This document shows, piece by piece, positions 34,876 to 43,060 of a stretch of 64,000 nt of DNA (position 1 is its first letter; the number at the start of each line of letters is the position of its first letter). Below the pieces are notes generated by a model that was not told where the DNA came from, did not search any database, and worked only from the letters and a program-made list of their open reading frames with translations. The position numbers and the translations under genes are program-made. Source of the stretch: Mycetocola_A sp015752285 (lineage in GTDB: Bacteria; Actinomycetota; Actinomycetes; Actinomycetales; Microbacteriaceae); assembly GCF_015752285.1 (NCBI RefSeq), contig NZ_JADOUY010000001.1, forward strand, positions 310,001-374,000, read 5' to 3'.

Positions 34876-35454
34876 ATGACCGACGCCCTCATTGCTCCAT
34901 TCCCGCCGCTGACTGTGAAATCCGACCCGGTGGCGATGCGCAAGCTGTTTCAGCCGAATATCGTCCTCTTGACCTCCCTCGCTGTCGGCGCGGCGATCGC
35001 TGCGGCGGCAAGCGCGGCACTGATGGCGTCGGTGGCGGGATTCGCGGCCGGGTTCGCGGCTTCTCTTCCGTTCCTCGTGATCGTGGTATTCGCGTCACTC
35101 TCGGCAGCGCAGACGGCGAACACCGCCGCCGAGCGGATCACCGCGGGGTCGTTGGTGTCGCTCGATGCGTTCGGGCTGAGCTCCACCCTTGCCCAGGGCA
35201 CAGTGTCGCTCCCCTGGCACACGATTGAATCCGTGAGCCTGAAGAAGCGCGGCCGTCACCGCGTGCTCACCTACCGGATCGCAGCGGGGGTGAGTCCTGA
35301 GACGGCAGGGGTCGAGACGACGCTCGCACCCGGCGGTTTCGCGCTCCTGAATAAGAGAGGTTTCCAGCTCGGCTCCGCCGGCATCGACACGCCGATTCAG
35401 ACGATCGCCGACGCCACAGCAGCCTTCACTGCGGGTCGCCTGCTCGCTCGGTGA
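34876..35454 (+). CDS. Hypothetical two-helix membrane protein with a PH-like cytoplasmic part
   Basis: A 192-residue protein. Two adjacent membrane helices (about residues 30-75) precede a soluble part with SLPWHTIESVSLKKRGRHRVLTYRI, which looks like bacterial PH-type membrane proteins. No firm family assignment. It is preceded by a TGAGG ribosome-binding site. Confidence 0.7.
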   Translation: MTDALIAPFPPLTVKSDPVAMRKLFQPNIVLLTSLAVGAAIAAAASAALMASVAGFAAGFAASLPFLVIVVFASLSAAQTANTAAERITAGSLVSLDAFGLSSTLAQGTVSLPWHTIESVSLKKRGRHRVLTYRIAAGVSPETAGVETTLAPGGFALLNKRGFQLGSAGIDTPIQTIADATAAFTAGRLLAR

Positions 35455-35458
35455 GTTC

Positions 35459-35494
35459 GGGGAGCCTGGGGAGCCCGGGGAGCCTGGGGAGCCA
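35459..35494. repeat. Four 9-bp GGGGAGCCN tandem repeats
   Basis: GGGGAGCCT, GGGGAGCCC, GGGGAGCCT, GGGGAGCCA in direct succession, immediately after the stop codon of the hypothetical membrane protein. Simple slippage repeat; no function evident. Confidence 0.8.
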
Positions 35495-35544
35495 CCGGAT
35501 TTTGCGGCGGCATCCGTCCGTTGCCCAACAGCTGCGCCCAACGC

Positions 35545-36063
35545 TCAGAGAGCGCGCTCGCGCAACGGCCGCGGAGTCATCGGTGTCTTGCGGACCGGGA
35601 CGACGAGCGGATGACCATGGAAGCGGTGAAAACTGTAGACGATCATCCCTAGTGCGATGCCACCGGACGCGATGAGCGTGATGCCAGTTCCCCAGCCGCC
35701 GGCCAGCCACCAACTCCCCGCCGCCGGCCACCAGCCCGGTTCCGGGGTGCCCACTCCCCACGCAACGCCGATGGCGACCAGAACGAGTCCGCCCAGGATG
35801 CTGGAAGCGACCCGGGGCCACGTCTGCACGCCGTCGGACGCAAGCAGGAATGCCCGAGCTTTCACGGGGAGGAGGAGCCGTTTGGCCCACTCGTACCGCA
35901 TCGCGAGCAGCGCGAGTCCGGCAGCCAGGCACAGAAGGCCCGGCCCTGGCAGCACCAATGCGGCGACGCCCGTGATCAGCAGCACCCAGCCCGCTATTTC
36001 GATGACTCTGCGTTTCAGCCACGGCGGAAGAAATGTGCGCGGTGCTTTGGCCTGGTCACTCAT
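35545..36063 (-). CDS. PGPGW family (TIGR02611-like) membrane protein
   Basis: About 172 residues. The first half contains VIEIAGWVLLITGVAALVLPGPGLLCLAAGLALLA with the PGPG turn between two helices, as in the family of putative actinobacterial transmembrane proteins. Two further helices follow (ILGGLVLVAIGVAWGVG and GITLIASGGIALGMIVYSF). The ATG at 36063 lacks a strong ribosome-binding site; another ATG 24 bp upstream is possible. Function unknown. Confidence 0.8.
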   Translation of the reverse strand: MSDQAKAPRTFLPPWLKRRVIEIAGWVLLITGVAALVLPGPGLLCLAAGLALLAMRYEWAKRLLLPVKARAFLLASDGVQTWPRVASSILGGLVLVAIGVAWGVGTPEPGWWPAAGSWWLAGGWGTGITLIASGGIALGMIVYSFHRFHGHPLVVPVRKTPMTPRPLRERAL

Positions 36064-36271
36064 TGTGGTACCCACTCGTTGACCCATTCACCCTCAGTAC
36101 CGTTCGCTGCTATCGCTAGCCATTCGGACAAGTCGGGCCAGGGGCGATCGGGGCTCGTGGGCCCAGTATGCGCTCTTATCCTGTGAACGGCTGTGTTCGG
36201 GTGAATCTCCCGGCGAAATCGCCGGGTGCTGTTGTTCGCGATCGATGACGGACTTCGCCACTGCTCGGTCG

Positions 36272-37489
36272 CTAAGAAGCCCGTTCGAAGACGGCGGCAA
36301 GCGCCTGCCCGCCACCGATGCACATCGTTTCGAGAGCGAGGGTTCCATCGAGGTCCGGCAGCTCGTGGGCGAGCGTCGCCAGCATCCGGATGCCTGTTGC
36401 CGCGATCGGATGACCGATCGAGATTCCGCTGCCCCGGGGATTGAGCCGGGGATCCTCAGCGTCGATCCGCCAGTCGGCCAGGCAGGCGAGGACCTGAACG
36501 GCGAAGGCCTCGTTGAGTTCGATCACATCGAGATCGTTCAGACCGATGCCCGCCCGCTCCAGAGCGATCCGCGATGCGGGAACCGGGGCAACGCCGAACC
36601 GACGGGGGTCGACGCCGGCAACGGCCCACGACCGAAGCGAGAGCATCGGCGTGAGCCCGTACGCTGCCGCGTGCTTGGATGTCGTCACGATGCACGCCGC
36701 TGCCGCGTCATTCTGCCCGCTGGAGTTGCCTGCGGTCACCGTCGAGCGGGCATCCTTCCCCAGCAGGATGGGCCTGAGCGCGGCGAGCGCCTCTGGCGTC
36801 GAATCAGCACGCGGATGCTCGTCGCGATCGATCACGACCGAGCCACGTCGTGTGGCCACCTCGACGGGCACGATCTCGGCATCGAATGATCCGGAGTCGT
36901 GCGCAGTAACCGCTCTCTGGTGTGACCGGAGGGCAAGAGCATCCTGTTCTTCACGGCTGATGCCGTACTCCGCGCGGAGGGTCTCTGCTGTGCCGACGTT
37001 TCCGTCGGGCGTCGGGTGATTCCGCCCGCCGACCGTCTCCCGACCGCGCGTGAGGGCGTCGCGGAACAGCATCCCCCCGGTGGGAACCCCCCGCCGGACT
37101 TCCTCGGTGTAGAGAGGAGCGTTCGACATGGACTCGACCCCGAGCGCGACGACCACGTCGCTGATCCCGGTCTGGACCTCCATGGCCGCGTTGAGCACAG
37201 CTTGCAGTCCGCTTCCGCACCGCCTGTCGAGCTGATATCCGGTTGCGGTGATCGGAAAACCGGCATCGAGCGCGGCGACCCGCCCCAGGGCAGGCGCTTC
37301 CATGGTCGGGTAGCCCTGCGCACCGATCACGCCATCGACAACAGCCGGATCGATACCGGTGCGTTCGACGAGAGCACGGAGTACGGTCGTGGCGAGGTCG
37401 AGGGCGGAGAGCGGCGCGAGGGAGCCTCCCATCCGACCGACAGGGGTTCGCAGAGGAGAGCAAATGACCACGTCACGAAGATCCGTCAT
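36272..37489 (-). CDS. Thiolase family protein (acetyl-CoA C-acyltransferase)
   Basis: A 405-residue thiolase that cleaves or forms beta-ketoacyl-CoA. Catalytic Cys in QLDRRCGSGLQA (about residue 91), His in GSGISIGHPIAATG and the second Cys in CIGGGQALA near the C-terminus. All residues are present. GGGAG ribosome-binding site. It lies alone between the PGPGW gene and the tRNA-Arg, so its pathway partner is not visible; beta-oxidation is likely. Confidence 0.93.
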   Translation of the reverse strand: MTDLRDVVICSPLRTPVGRMGGSLAPLSALDLATTVLRALVERTGIDPAVVDGVIGAQGYPTMEAPALGRVAALDAGFPITATGYQLDRRCGSGLQAVLNAAMEVQTGISDVVVALGVESMSNAPLYTEEVRRGVPTGGMLFRDALTRGRETVGGRNHPTPDGNVGTAETLRAEYGISREEQDALALRSHQRAVTAHDSGSFDAEIVPVEVATRRGSVVIDRDEHPRADSTPEALAALRPILLGKDARSTVTAGNSSGQNDAAAACIVTTSKHAAAYGLTPMLSLRSWAVAGVDPRRFGVAPVPASRIALERAGIGLNDLDVIELNEAFAVQVLACLADWRIDAEDPRLNPRGSGISIGHPIAATGIRMLATLAHELPDLDGTLALETMCIGGGQALAAVFERAS

Positions 37490-37618
37490 GATCGCTCCCG
37501 TAACTGCCCCGCAACCCGGATGCGGTCACAAGCCAGCGTCAGCGCTGTACCTTCGGAGGTCTGTTGCACGTTTCCGACATTACAGCGACCGGCTGCGCGG
37601 TCAGTCAACAAACGAAGA

Positions 37619-37660
37619 AGCCTCGGAGAGACAGCCATAATCTGGCGTCTCTCCGAGGCT
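37619..37660 (-). terminator. Terminator of tRNA-Arg
   Basis: Stem AGCCTCGGAGAGAC / GTCTCTCCGAGGCT (14 bp) with a 14-base loop. On the minus strand it is followed by TTCTTCGTTTGTTG. Confidence 0.85.
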
Positions 37661-37668
37661 ATATTCCG

Positions 37669-37741
37669 TGCGCCCGAAGGGATTCGAACCCCCAACCTTC
37701 TGATCCGTAGTCAGATGCTCTATCCGTTGAGCTACGGGCGC
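37669..37741 (-). tRNA. tRNA-Arg (anticodon ACG)
   Basis: A 73-nt cloverleaf: acceptor GCGCCCG / CGGGCGC, D-arm with AGCTCAACGGATAGAGC, anticodon stem TCTGA / TCAGA around loop CTACGGA (anticodon ACG), T-arm GGGGGTTCGAATCCC. Discriminator A; CCA is not encoded. The wobble A34 is the substrate of TadA encoded at 8195-8680. Confidence 0.96.
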
Positions 37742-37907
37742 ATGGGCTTGGCCTGACAGAACAGAACTGCTCGCAGGCCGTAGTAGAGACTACATGACCG
37801 CGCGGCGCTGCGCCAATTGACGGCGAGCACTGTGACCAGCCATCGGCGATCACCTAGCCTGTACCTACAGGGCGACCCACCGCCTGCCCCACCCCGAGGA
37901 GACTCCC

Positions 37908-38975
37908 GTGCCCGACGACGTGCGCTTCGACGCATCCGTTCCCGACATCCACGCGCCGTACTGCGCCGCATCCAACCGCTACACCCACCTCGGCTACCGC
38001 CGCGTCGGTGACAGCGGGCTGCTGCTCCCCCCGATTTCGCTCGGGCTCTGGTACAACTTCGGCGACAACCGCCCGTTCGACACCCAGCGTGAGATCCTGC
38101 GCCACGCCTTCGACAAAGGCATCACGCACTTCGACCTCGCCAACAACTACGGGCCACCCAACGGCAGCGCCGAAGAGAACTTCGGGCGGATGCTGTCTCG
38201 CGACTTCCGGCCGTACCGGAGCGAACTCATCGTGTCGACGAAGGCCGGCTGGCCGCACTGGCCGGGCCCGTACGGGCGCCTCGGCTCGCGCAAGTACCTG
38301 CTCAACAGCCTCGACGAGTCACTCGAGCGCTTGCGCACCGACTACGTCGACATCTTCTACTCGCACCGCGTCGACGCAGACACCCCGCTCGAGGAGACCA
38401 TCGGCGCCCTCGATACCGCCGTGCGGCAGGGCAAGGCGCTCTACGCCGGCATCTCGTCGTACTCGCCGGAGCGCACCGCCGCCGCTGTCGAGATCGCCCA
38501 GCGTCTCGGCACCCCCCTCGTCATTCACCAGCCGTCGTACTCGCTGGTGAACCGGTGGGTCGAGGACGGGCTGCTCGACACCCTCCGTGAGAACGGAATG
38601 GGATCGATCGCGTTCACCCCTCTCGCCCAGGGACTGCTCACCAGCAAGTTCCTTGACGACCCGAACGCCACACACGCAACCGAGCGCGGCTCGTTCAACG
38701 ACAGCTTCCTGTCTGAAGACAACCTCGCCCGACTGCGCGGACTCAACGACATCGCGGCGTCGCGCGGCCAGACCCTCGCCCAGCTCGCCATCGCCTGGGT
38801 GCTCCGCCCGGGTGGAGCGACGAGCGCGCTCATCGGCGTTTCACGGGTCGAGCAGCTCGACGAGAACCTCGCTGCGCTCCAGAACACCTCGTTCACCGAC
38901 GACGAGCTGGCGCGAATCGACGAGTTCGCCGGCGACGCCGGCGTCAACCTGTGGGCCCAGTCGAGCGAACTGTAA
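37908..38975 (+). CDS. Aldo/keto reductase, L-glyceraldehyde 3-phosphate reductase (YghZ) type
   Basis: A 355-residue NADPH-dependent TIM-barrel reductase. Features: THFDLANNYGPPNGSAEENFGRML (catalytic Asp, Tyr), Lys in SELIVSTKAGWPHWPGPYG, YVDIFYSHRVDADTPLEET and YAGISSYSPERT. Length and signatures match the YghZ subgroup, which reduces L-glyceraldehyde 3-phosphate and methylglyoxal. GTG start with a GAGGAG ribosome-binding site. Confidence 0.93.
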   Translation: MPDDVRFDASVPDIHAPYCAASNRYTHLGYRRVGDSGLLLPPISLGLWYNFGDNRPFDTQREILRHAFDKGITHFDLANNYGPPNGSAEENFGRMLSRDFRPYRSELIVSTKAGWPHWPGPYGRLGSRKYLLNSLDESLERLRTDYVDIFYSHRVDADTPLEETIGALDTAVRQGKALYAGISSYSPERTAAAVEIAQRLGTPLVIHQPSYSLVNRWVEDGLLDTLRENGMGSIAFTPLAQGLLTSKFLDDPNATHATERGSFNDSFLSEDNLARLRGLNDIAASRGQTLAQLAIAWVLRPGGATSALIGVSRVEQLDENLAALQNTSFTDDELARIDEFAGDAGVNLWAQSSEL

Positions 38976-39040
38976 CGAGCGGATGCTGAGGGGTCGCCTC
39001 GCCGGGCCCCCTCAGCGCCAGCCTCCCCGACGCCTGGCCG

Positions 39041-39424
39041 TCAGCGCAGGTGCCGCTCGTCGAGCGCGGCCAGTTGCCGCTTGAGTGCGACCTGGCGATA
39101 CGAGGTGTCGATGAGCTCGGCGACGAACGTCCAGTCGGCATCCGTCGACAGGTCCATCCCGAGCCAGCCCGCCGGGCCGAAGTAGGGCGGTACGAAGAAC
39201 CGATCGTCGTCCAGCAACGCTGGACGTTCATCGGGGTCGGGCTTGAACACCATCGTGTGCGGCCGGTCCATCGACGAGCCCATCACGACGAAGAGCTTCT
39301 TGCCTGCGCGAAAGGTGGGCCGGCCCCACGCCTCTCTCTCGGCGAACTCCGGATAATCGGCACAGATCGCCCGAACCCGGTCCACGACCCGTTCTGAAGG
39401 ATCGAACAGCTTCGGATGCTCCAT
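39041..39424 (-). CDS. MmcQ/YjbR family DNA-binding protein
   Basis: A 127-residue protein of the YjbR (CyaY-like fold) family: EAWGRPTFRAGKKLFVVM, then HTMVFKPDPDERPALLDDDRFFVPPYFGPAGWLGMDL and a C-terminal DTSYRQVALKRQLAAL. Role in the cell is not established for the family. The ATG at 39424 gives standard length. Confidence 0.88.
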   Translation of the reverse strand: MEHPKLFDPSERVVDRVRAICADYPEFAEREAWGRPTFRAGKKLFVVMGSSMDRPHTMVFKPDPDERPALLDDDRFFVPPYFGPAGWLGMDLSTDADWTFVAELIDTSYRQVALKRQLAALDERHLR

Positions 39425-39501
39425 GGCCGCGATCATACGCCGAGGTGCCCGCGACGGGGAGATGTCAGCGCCGCTCAGGTGACTCGACGCTCCGCCATCC
39501 C

Positions 39502-39738
39502 TCAACCCAACGGCGACGGACAGTCCAGTTGCGTCTTCACCCCGGTGCGATCCACCGAGTGCAGTGACATGGCCTGGCCACAGAGCGGGCAGGCGGATTC
39601 CGAACTGGGCGGAAGAGGCTCCTCGCCATAGGGCCCGAGCGGCGGCGGGCCGATGTACGGTCGCAGCCGGTTGTTCAGCCAGTTGGTGAACCCGCCGGCG
39701 TCCGAGATGCTCTCGCGCGGCTTTTTACTTCGTGCCAT
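39502..39738 (-). CDS. Small protein with CPLC zinc-knuckle, unknown
   Basis: A 78-residue protein: SDAGGFTNWLNNRLRPYIGPPPLGPYGEE, then ACPLCGQAMSLHSVDR and a final Cys (QLDCPSPLG). It looks like a small metal-binding or nucleic-acid-binding protein of actinobacteria. A possible -10 box (TATCCT) lies 7 bases before an upstream ATG (39744), so a leaderless start two residues earlier is also possible. It is divergent from the OhrR-like gene. Confidence 0.7.
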   Translation of the reverse strand: MARSKKPRESISDAGGFTNWLNNRLRPYIGPPPLGPYGEEPLPPSSESACPLCGQAMSLHSVDRTGVKTQLDCPSPLG

Positions 39739-39786
39739 AATCATTAGTGTAGAGGATAAGGTGATGGGCGCGGCCGGAGGAGCAGA

Positions 39787-40239
39787 ATGACCAGCACGGC
39801 AACAGACGGCGACGACCTTCTCGCTCTCGAGAATCAGGTCTGCTTCGCGCTCGCCGTCGCGAGCAGAAGTGTGCTCGCCCTCTACCGCCCGATCCTCGAA
39901 CCTCTCGGCCTCACCCACCCGCAGTACCTCGTGATGCTTGCGCTCTGGGGCCAGAGTCCACGGTCGGTGAAGGAGCTCGGCGCCGCGCTCCAGCTCGACC
40001 CGGCGACGCTTTCCCCACTCCTCAAACGTCTCGAATCCAGCGGCTTTGTCAGCCGCCGGCGCAGCTCCGTCGACGAACGCGTGCTCGACATCACACTGAC
40101 GGATGCCGGCCGTTCACTGCGCACGCAAGCCGAGGTGATCCCGCCCCGGATCGTGAGCGAACTGGGCATGTCGGTCGACGAACTCGCCCGACTGCGCGAG
40201 ACCCTCCACGCCGTGATCGACGCCGCGACGGCATCCTGA
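39787..40239 (+). CDS. MarR family regulator, OhrR-like peroxide sensor
   Basis: A 150-residue regulator. LENQVCFALAVASRSVLALYRPILEPLGLTHPQYLVMLALWG aligns with OhrR, including the single N-terminal sensing Cys that reacts with organic peroxides. The winged helix has LQLDPATLSPLLKRLESSGFVSRRRSSVDERVL. No ohr gene is next to it in this window, so its target is elsewhere or it is a divergent member. GGAGGAG ribosome-binding site. Confidence 0.85.
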   Translation: MTSTATDGDDLLALENQVCFALAVASRSVLALYRPILEPLGLTHPQYLVMLALWGQSPRSVKELGAALQLDPATLSPLLKRLESSGFVSRRRSSVDERVLDITLTDAGRSLRTQAEVIPPRIVSELGMSVDELARLRETLHAVIDAATAS

Positions 40240-40280
40240 CCCCTCGTCTTCGATGCCGACAGCGGGCTAGCATTCGAGGC

Positions 40281-40814
40281 ATGGACGCGGAAACCCAGAA
40301 ACGAGTCGACGGCCTGCCAGCCAGCACCGGAAAATCCCTGCCCGAGTGGTTCGTCATTCTTGAGGCAGCCGCCCTCGACAAGCACGGACAGATGATGGCG
40401 CTTCTCAAATCGGAGCACGGCGTCTCGCACGGCTTCGCCAATTTCATCGCCCTGATGTACCGAAACCAGGGCGGCGCGGAGGGCGACGATCTGATCGACA
40501 AGCAGTACGAGGCGAAGCCGACCCTGCGACCGATCTACGATGCCGTCGCTGCTGCCGCTCTCGGATTCGGCACCGACGTCGAGATCGTGCCGAAGCAGGC
40601 ATCCGTCTCCCTGCGCCGCTCGAAGCAGTTCGCCCTCATCAGCCCGACGACGAAGACCCGCGTCGACATCGGCATCAATCTGAAGGGTGAGCCTGGCGGC
40701 GAGCGCTTGAGGGCGACTGGAGGAATGTGCACGCACAACGTCGGCGTCGCGAGCACAGACGAGGTCGATGACGAACTTCTGGGCTGGCTGCGTGAGGCGT
40801 ACGACCGCGCCTGA
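40281..40814 (+). CDS. DUF4287 / DUF5655 domain protein
   Basis: A 177-residue protein of two small domains. The first (QKRVDGLPASTGKSLPEWFVILE ... EHGVSHGFANFIALMYR) matches DUF4287. The second (YDAVAAAALGFGTDVEIVPKQASVSLRRSKQFALISPTTKTRVDIGINLKG) matches DUF5655. Both are of unknown function. It precedes the manganese riboswitch, separated by an independent promoter. Confidence 0.88.
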   Translation: MDAETQKRVDGLPASTGKSLPEWFVILEAAALDKHGQMMALLKSEHGVSHGFANFIALMYRNQGGAEGDDLIDKQYEAKPTLRPIYDAVAAAALGFGTDVEIVPKQASVSLRRSKQFALISPTTKTRVDIGINLKGEPGGERLRATGGMCTHNVGVASTDEVDDELLGWLREAYDRA

Positions 40815-40835
40815 GCGATCCTCGCCAGCCTGCGA

Positions 40836-40841
40836 TAGAAT
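40836..40841 (+). promoter_or_regulatory. -10 promoter element of the riboswitch transcript
   Basis: TAGAAT, placed so that transcription would start at about 40848-40850, the first base of the riboswitch P1 stem. The -35 is not well conserved. Confidence 0.5.
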
Positions 40842-40849
40842 CGTTGACA

Positions 40850-40966
40850 CGAAGGGGAGTAGTTCCCACCGCCGCTTTCACTCCAGAAACGGCGACGCGG
40901 TCTGTCGACATACTGGTTGTTTCAACCCGGCAGCCCACCCGCTCCGGCGGGCGAGCGAGACCTTCG
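40850..40966 (+). ncRNA. yybP-ykoY-type manganese riboswitch
   Basis: The conserved pieces of the motif appear in order: CGAAGGGGAGTAG at the 5' side, GTCGACATACTGG in the middle, ACCCGGCAG, and GCGAGACCTTCG at the 3' side. P1 is CGAAGG (40850-40855) with CCTTCG (40961-40966). yybP-ykoY RNAs bind Mn2+ and turn on Mn exporters. The downstream gene is a VIT/CCC1-type metal transporter, a family compatible with this control. The P1 3' strand (40962-40969) can instead pair with GGCCGAAG at 40984-40991, giving a switch. Confidence 0.85.
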
Positions 40967-41030
40967 GCCAGACGTTCGACGATGGCCGAAGACGATTCTT
41001 TCTCCGGCCATTCCGCATCAGGAGAATGCC
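40962..41030 (+). promoter_or_regulatory. Expression platform of the riboswitch
   Basis: CTTCGGCC (40962-40969) pairs perfectly with GGCCGAAG (40984-40991), excluding P1. TTCTCC (41000-41005) can pair with the ribosome-binding segment GGAGAA (41021-41026). TGGCCG (40983-40988) can pair with CGGCCA (41005-41010), which would free the ribosome-binding site. This fits Mn-dependent opening of translation, possibly with termination at ATTCTTTCT. Pairings were found by eye. Confidence 0.6.
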
Positions 41031-42125
41031 ATGACCGAGTCATCCACCCGCGGGGCACCCGCTCCCGCCGAGATCAAACGGTGGCGCAGGTACCTCGCAG
41101 ACGAACGCGCCGAGGCATCCGTGTACGGCGAACTCGCCAGCCGGCGCACCGGCGAAGAACGGGCGATCCTGCTCGGGCTCGTTGAAGCCGAGCGTCGCCA
41201 CGAAGCCCACTGGATCGCGCTCCTGGGGTCGCACGCCGACGGCCCGACCCGCACCGCCCTGCGCACCCGACTGCTCGCCTTCTTCGCCCGCAGATTCGGT
41301 TCCGTCTTCGTGCTCGCCCTCATGCAGCGCACCGAATCACGGTCGCCGTATGAAGCGGATGCCGACGCCACCGACGCGATGGCGGCAGACGAACGACTGC
41401 ACGAAGAGATCGTCCGCGGACTCGCCGCCCGCGGTCGAAACAGCATTTCGGGTACCTTTCGCGCCGCCGTGTTCGGCGCGAACGACGGTCTCGTCTCGAA
41501 CCTCGCCCTCGTGCTCGGCATGAGCGCGACCGGCGTCGGCAACGGCGTCGTACTCGCCGCAGGTGTCGCCGGGCTCCTCGCCGGCGCGCTGTCGATGGGA
41601 GCAGGGGAGTTCGTCTCCGTGCGATCACAACGCGAGTTGCTCGAGTCGACCACCCCTGACCCGAGCGCGCGCCGGGTGCTGCCGCAGCTCGACGTCAACG
41701 CCAACGAACTGGAACTCGTCTACCGGGTGCGGGGAATGGCCCCGAAGCAGGCGGCCGAACACGCGAACGAAGTGCTCAACGACCTCGACTGCGTGCACGT
41801 CGGCCTTGACACCGGCAGCATCTCGGCGCAGGACGAACACGAGAAGATCGGCTCTGCTCGCGGTGCAGCGGTGTCGAGCTTCCTCTTCTTCTCTTCCGGC
41901 GCCATCGTGCCGGTGCTCCCCTACCTGTTCGGCCTCACCGGACTCGCTGCCGTCGCCGTGGCATCCGTTCTGGTCGGGATCGCGCTGCTGCTCACCGGCG
42001 CCGTCGTTGGAGTGCTGTCTGGCGCGTCACCGGTCAAGCGGGCACTGCGACAGCTGGCGATCGGGTACGGGGCCGCGGCGATCACCTACCTGCTCGGGCT
42101 CCTGTTCGGAACGACGGTGGCGTAG
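41031..42125 (+). CDS. Ferritin-like plus VIT1/CCC1 family metal transporter
   Basis: About 364 residues. Residues about 1-135 form a rubrerythrin/ferritin-like four-helix domain with E..E..H residues (YLADERAEASVYGELA, LVEAERRHEAHW, DERLHEEIV). The rest is a VIT1/CCC1 transporter: FRAAVFGANDGLVSNLALVLG, GALSMGAGEFVSVRSQREL, and two late membrane helices. It moves Fe2+ or Mn2+ out of the cytoplasm. The Mn riboswitch upstream argues for Mn export. AGGAGA ribosome-binding site. Confidence 0.93.
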   Translation: MTESSTRGAPAPAEIKRWRRYLADERAEASVYGELASRRTGEERAILLGLVEAERRHEAHWIALLGSHADGPTRTALRTRLLAFFARRFGSVFVLALMQRTESRSPYEADADATDAMAADERLHEEIVRGLAARGRNSISGTFRAAVFGANDGLVSNLALVLGMSATGVGNGVVLAAGVAGLLAGALSMGAGEFVSVRSQRELLESTTPDPSARRVLPQLDVNANELELVYRVRGMAPKQAAEHANEVLNDLDCVHVGLDTGSISAQDEHEKIGSARGAAVSSFLFFSSGAIVPVLPYLFGLTGLAAVAVASVLVGIALLLTGAVVGVLSGASPVKRALRQLAIGYGAAAITYLLGLLFGTTVA

Positions 42126-42129
42126 GGTC

Positions 42130-42894
42130 TCAGCGCCCGCGACCTCGGTTACGGCCCTTGCCGAGCTTCTTCGGGGCACGGCCCTGACGGGGCGTGAACG
42201 GCTTGGCCTTTGGCTTCTGCTGCGGCTTGCGCTCCTTGGGAGGAGCCTTCTCGGGCTCTTCCTGCGGCGCGCGGGAACTGCGTGCCGTGCGCCCACGCAC
42301 AACACCGATGAACTCTTCCACGTCTGCCGTGGTGTTCTCTTCGAGCCAGGCGAGGGCGATCTGCGACTCGGCGGCATCCGCGACCGGGCGGGCGACGACA
42401 TCCTTGCGACCATAGAGCCGGGCGACCGACTGCGGCCAGATCACGATGCCGACGCCGGCGGCGACGAGCTCGGCAGCGTCATCCCCGGTGCGGATGCTCG
42501 GCAACTCTCGTCTGCTCCCGTCACGGATCTCCTCGGCGACGTCGCGCCACTCCGGCACCGAGTCCGGGTCCTGCAGCAGGTGCTCCCCGGCCAGGTCCGC
42601 GACGGTGACGGACTCGGCATCGGCGAGCACGTGCTCCTTGGGCAGAACGACGACGGGAATCTCGAGGTACAGCGGGATCACGCTCAGGTCGGTGGAGTCG
42701 ACCGGCAGCCGGACGAAGCTCACCTCGGCTTCACCGTCATGCAGAACACGGGTCTGGTCGCCCTCGGGCGTCTGCACGAACCCCATCGGCAGGTCGGGGC
42801 GCCGCTCCGCCCACACCTTCGACCATTTGGCGAGCGTCACACCGGGCACGAAGGCAACGGTGAAGAGACGGTCGGGCGTCGATTCGGCATCCAT
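42130..42894 (-). CDS. LysR substrate-binding-domain protein without DNA-binding domain, basic tail
   Basis: A 254-residue protein starting directly with the effector fold of LysR regulators (FTVAFVPGVTLAKWSKVWAERRPDLPMGFV, IPLYLEIPVVVLPKEHVLADAESVTVADLAGEHLL, VAAGVGIVIWPQSVARL). The N-terminal winged helix is missing and the upstream sequence does not encode one. The last 60 residues are Lys/Arg/Pro-rich (KPQQKPKAKPFTPRQGRAPKK, ending GRNRGRGR), typical of nucleic-acid-binding tails. Function unknown. Confidence 0.85.
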   Translation of the reverse strand: MDAESTPDRLFTVAFVPGVTLAKWSKVWAERRPDLPMGFVQTPEGDQTRVLHDGEAEVSFVRLPVDSTDLSVIPLYLEIPVVVLPKEHVLADAESVTVADLAGEHLLQDPDSVPEWRDVAEEIRDGSRRELPSIRTGDDAAELVAAGVGIVIWPQSVARLYGRKDVVARPVADAAESQIALAWLEENTTADVEEFIGVVRGRTARSSRAPQEEPEKAPPKERKPQQKPKAKPFTPRQGRAPKKLGKGRNRGRGR

Positions 42895-42980
42895 GGTGTC
42901 CCTTAGCTCCTTCCGCGCTGCGTGAAGGGTCGAGTCACAGGGTATTACGGATGCCGCGGACCGAGGGCATCCGCTGCGGT

Positions 42981-43028
42981 CGAGGGCATCGGGTCCGCCG
43001 GGTGTTTTCGGCGGAACGGATGCCCTCG
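42981..43028 (-). terminator. Hairpin after the AI-2E/cls/GAP operon
   Basis: CGAGGGCATC / GATGCCCTCG arms (10 bp) with an inner CCGCC / GGCGG stem, 33 bp after the GAP stop on the minus strand. No strong U-run. Confidence 0.55.
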
Positions 43029-43060
43029 CGACGGCAGGATGAGGACGGCATCCTCCCGGG

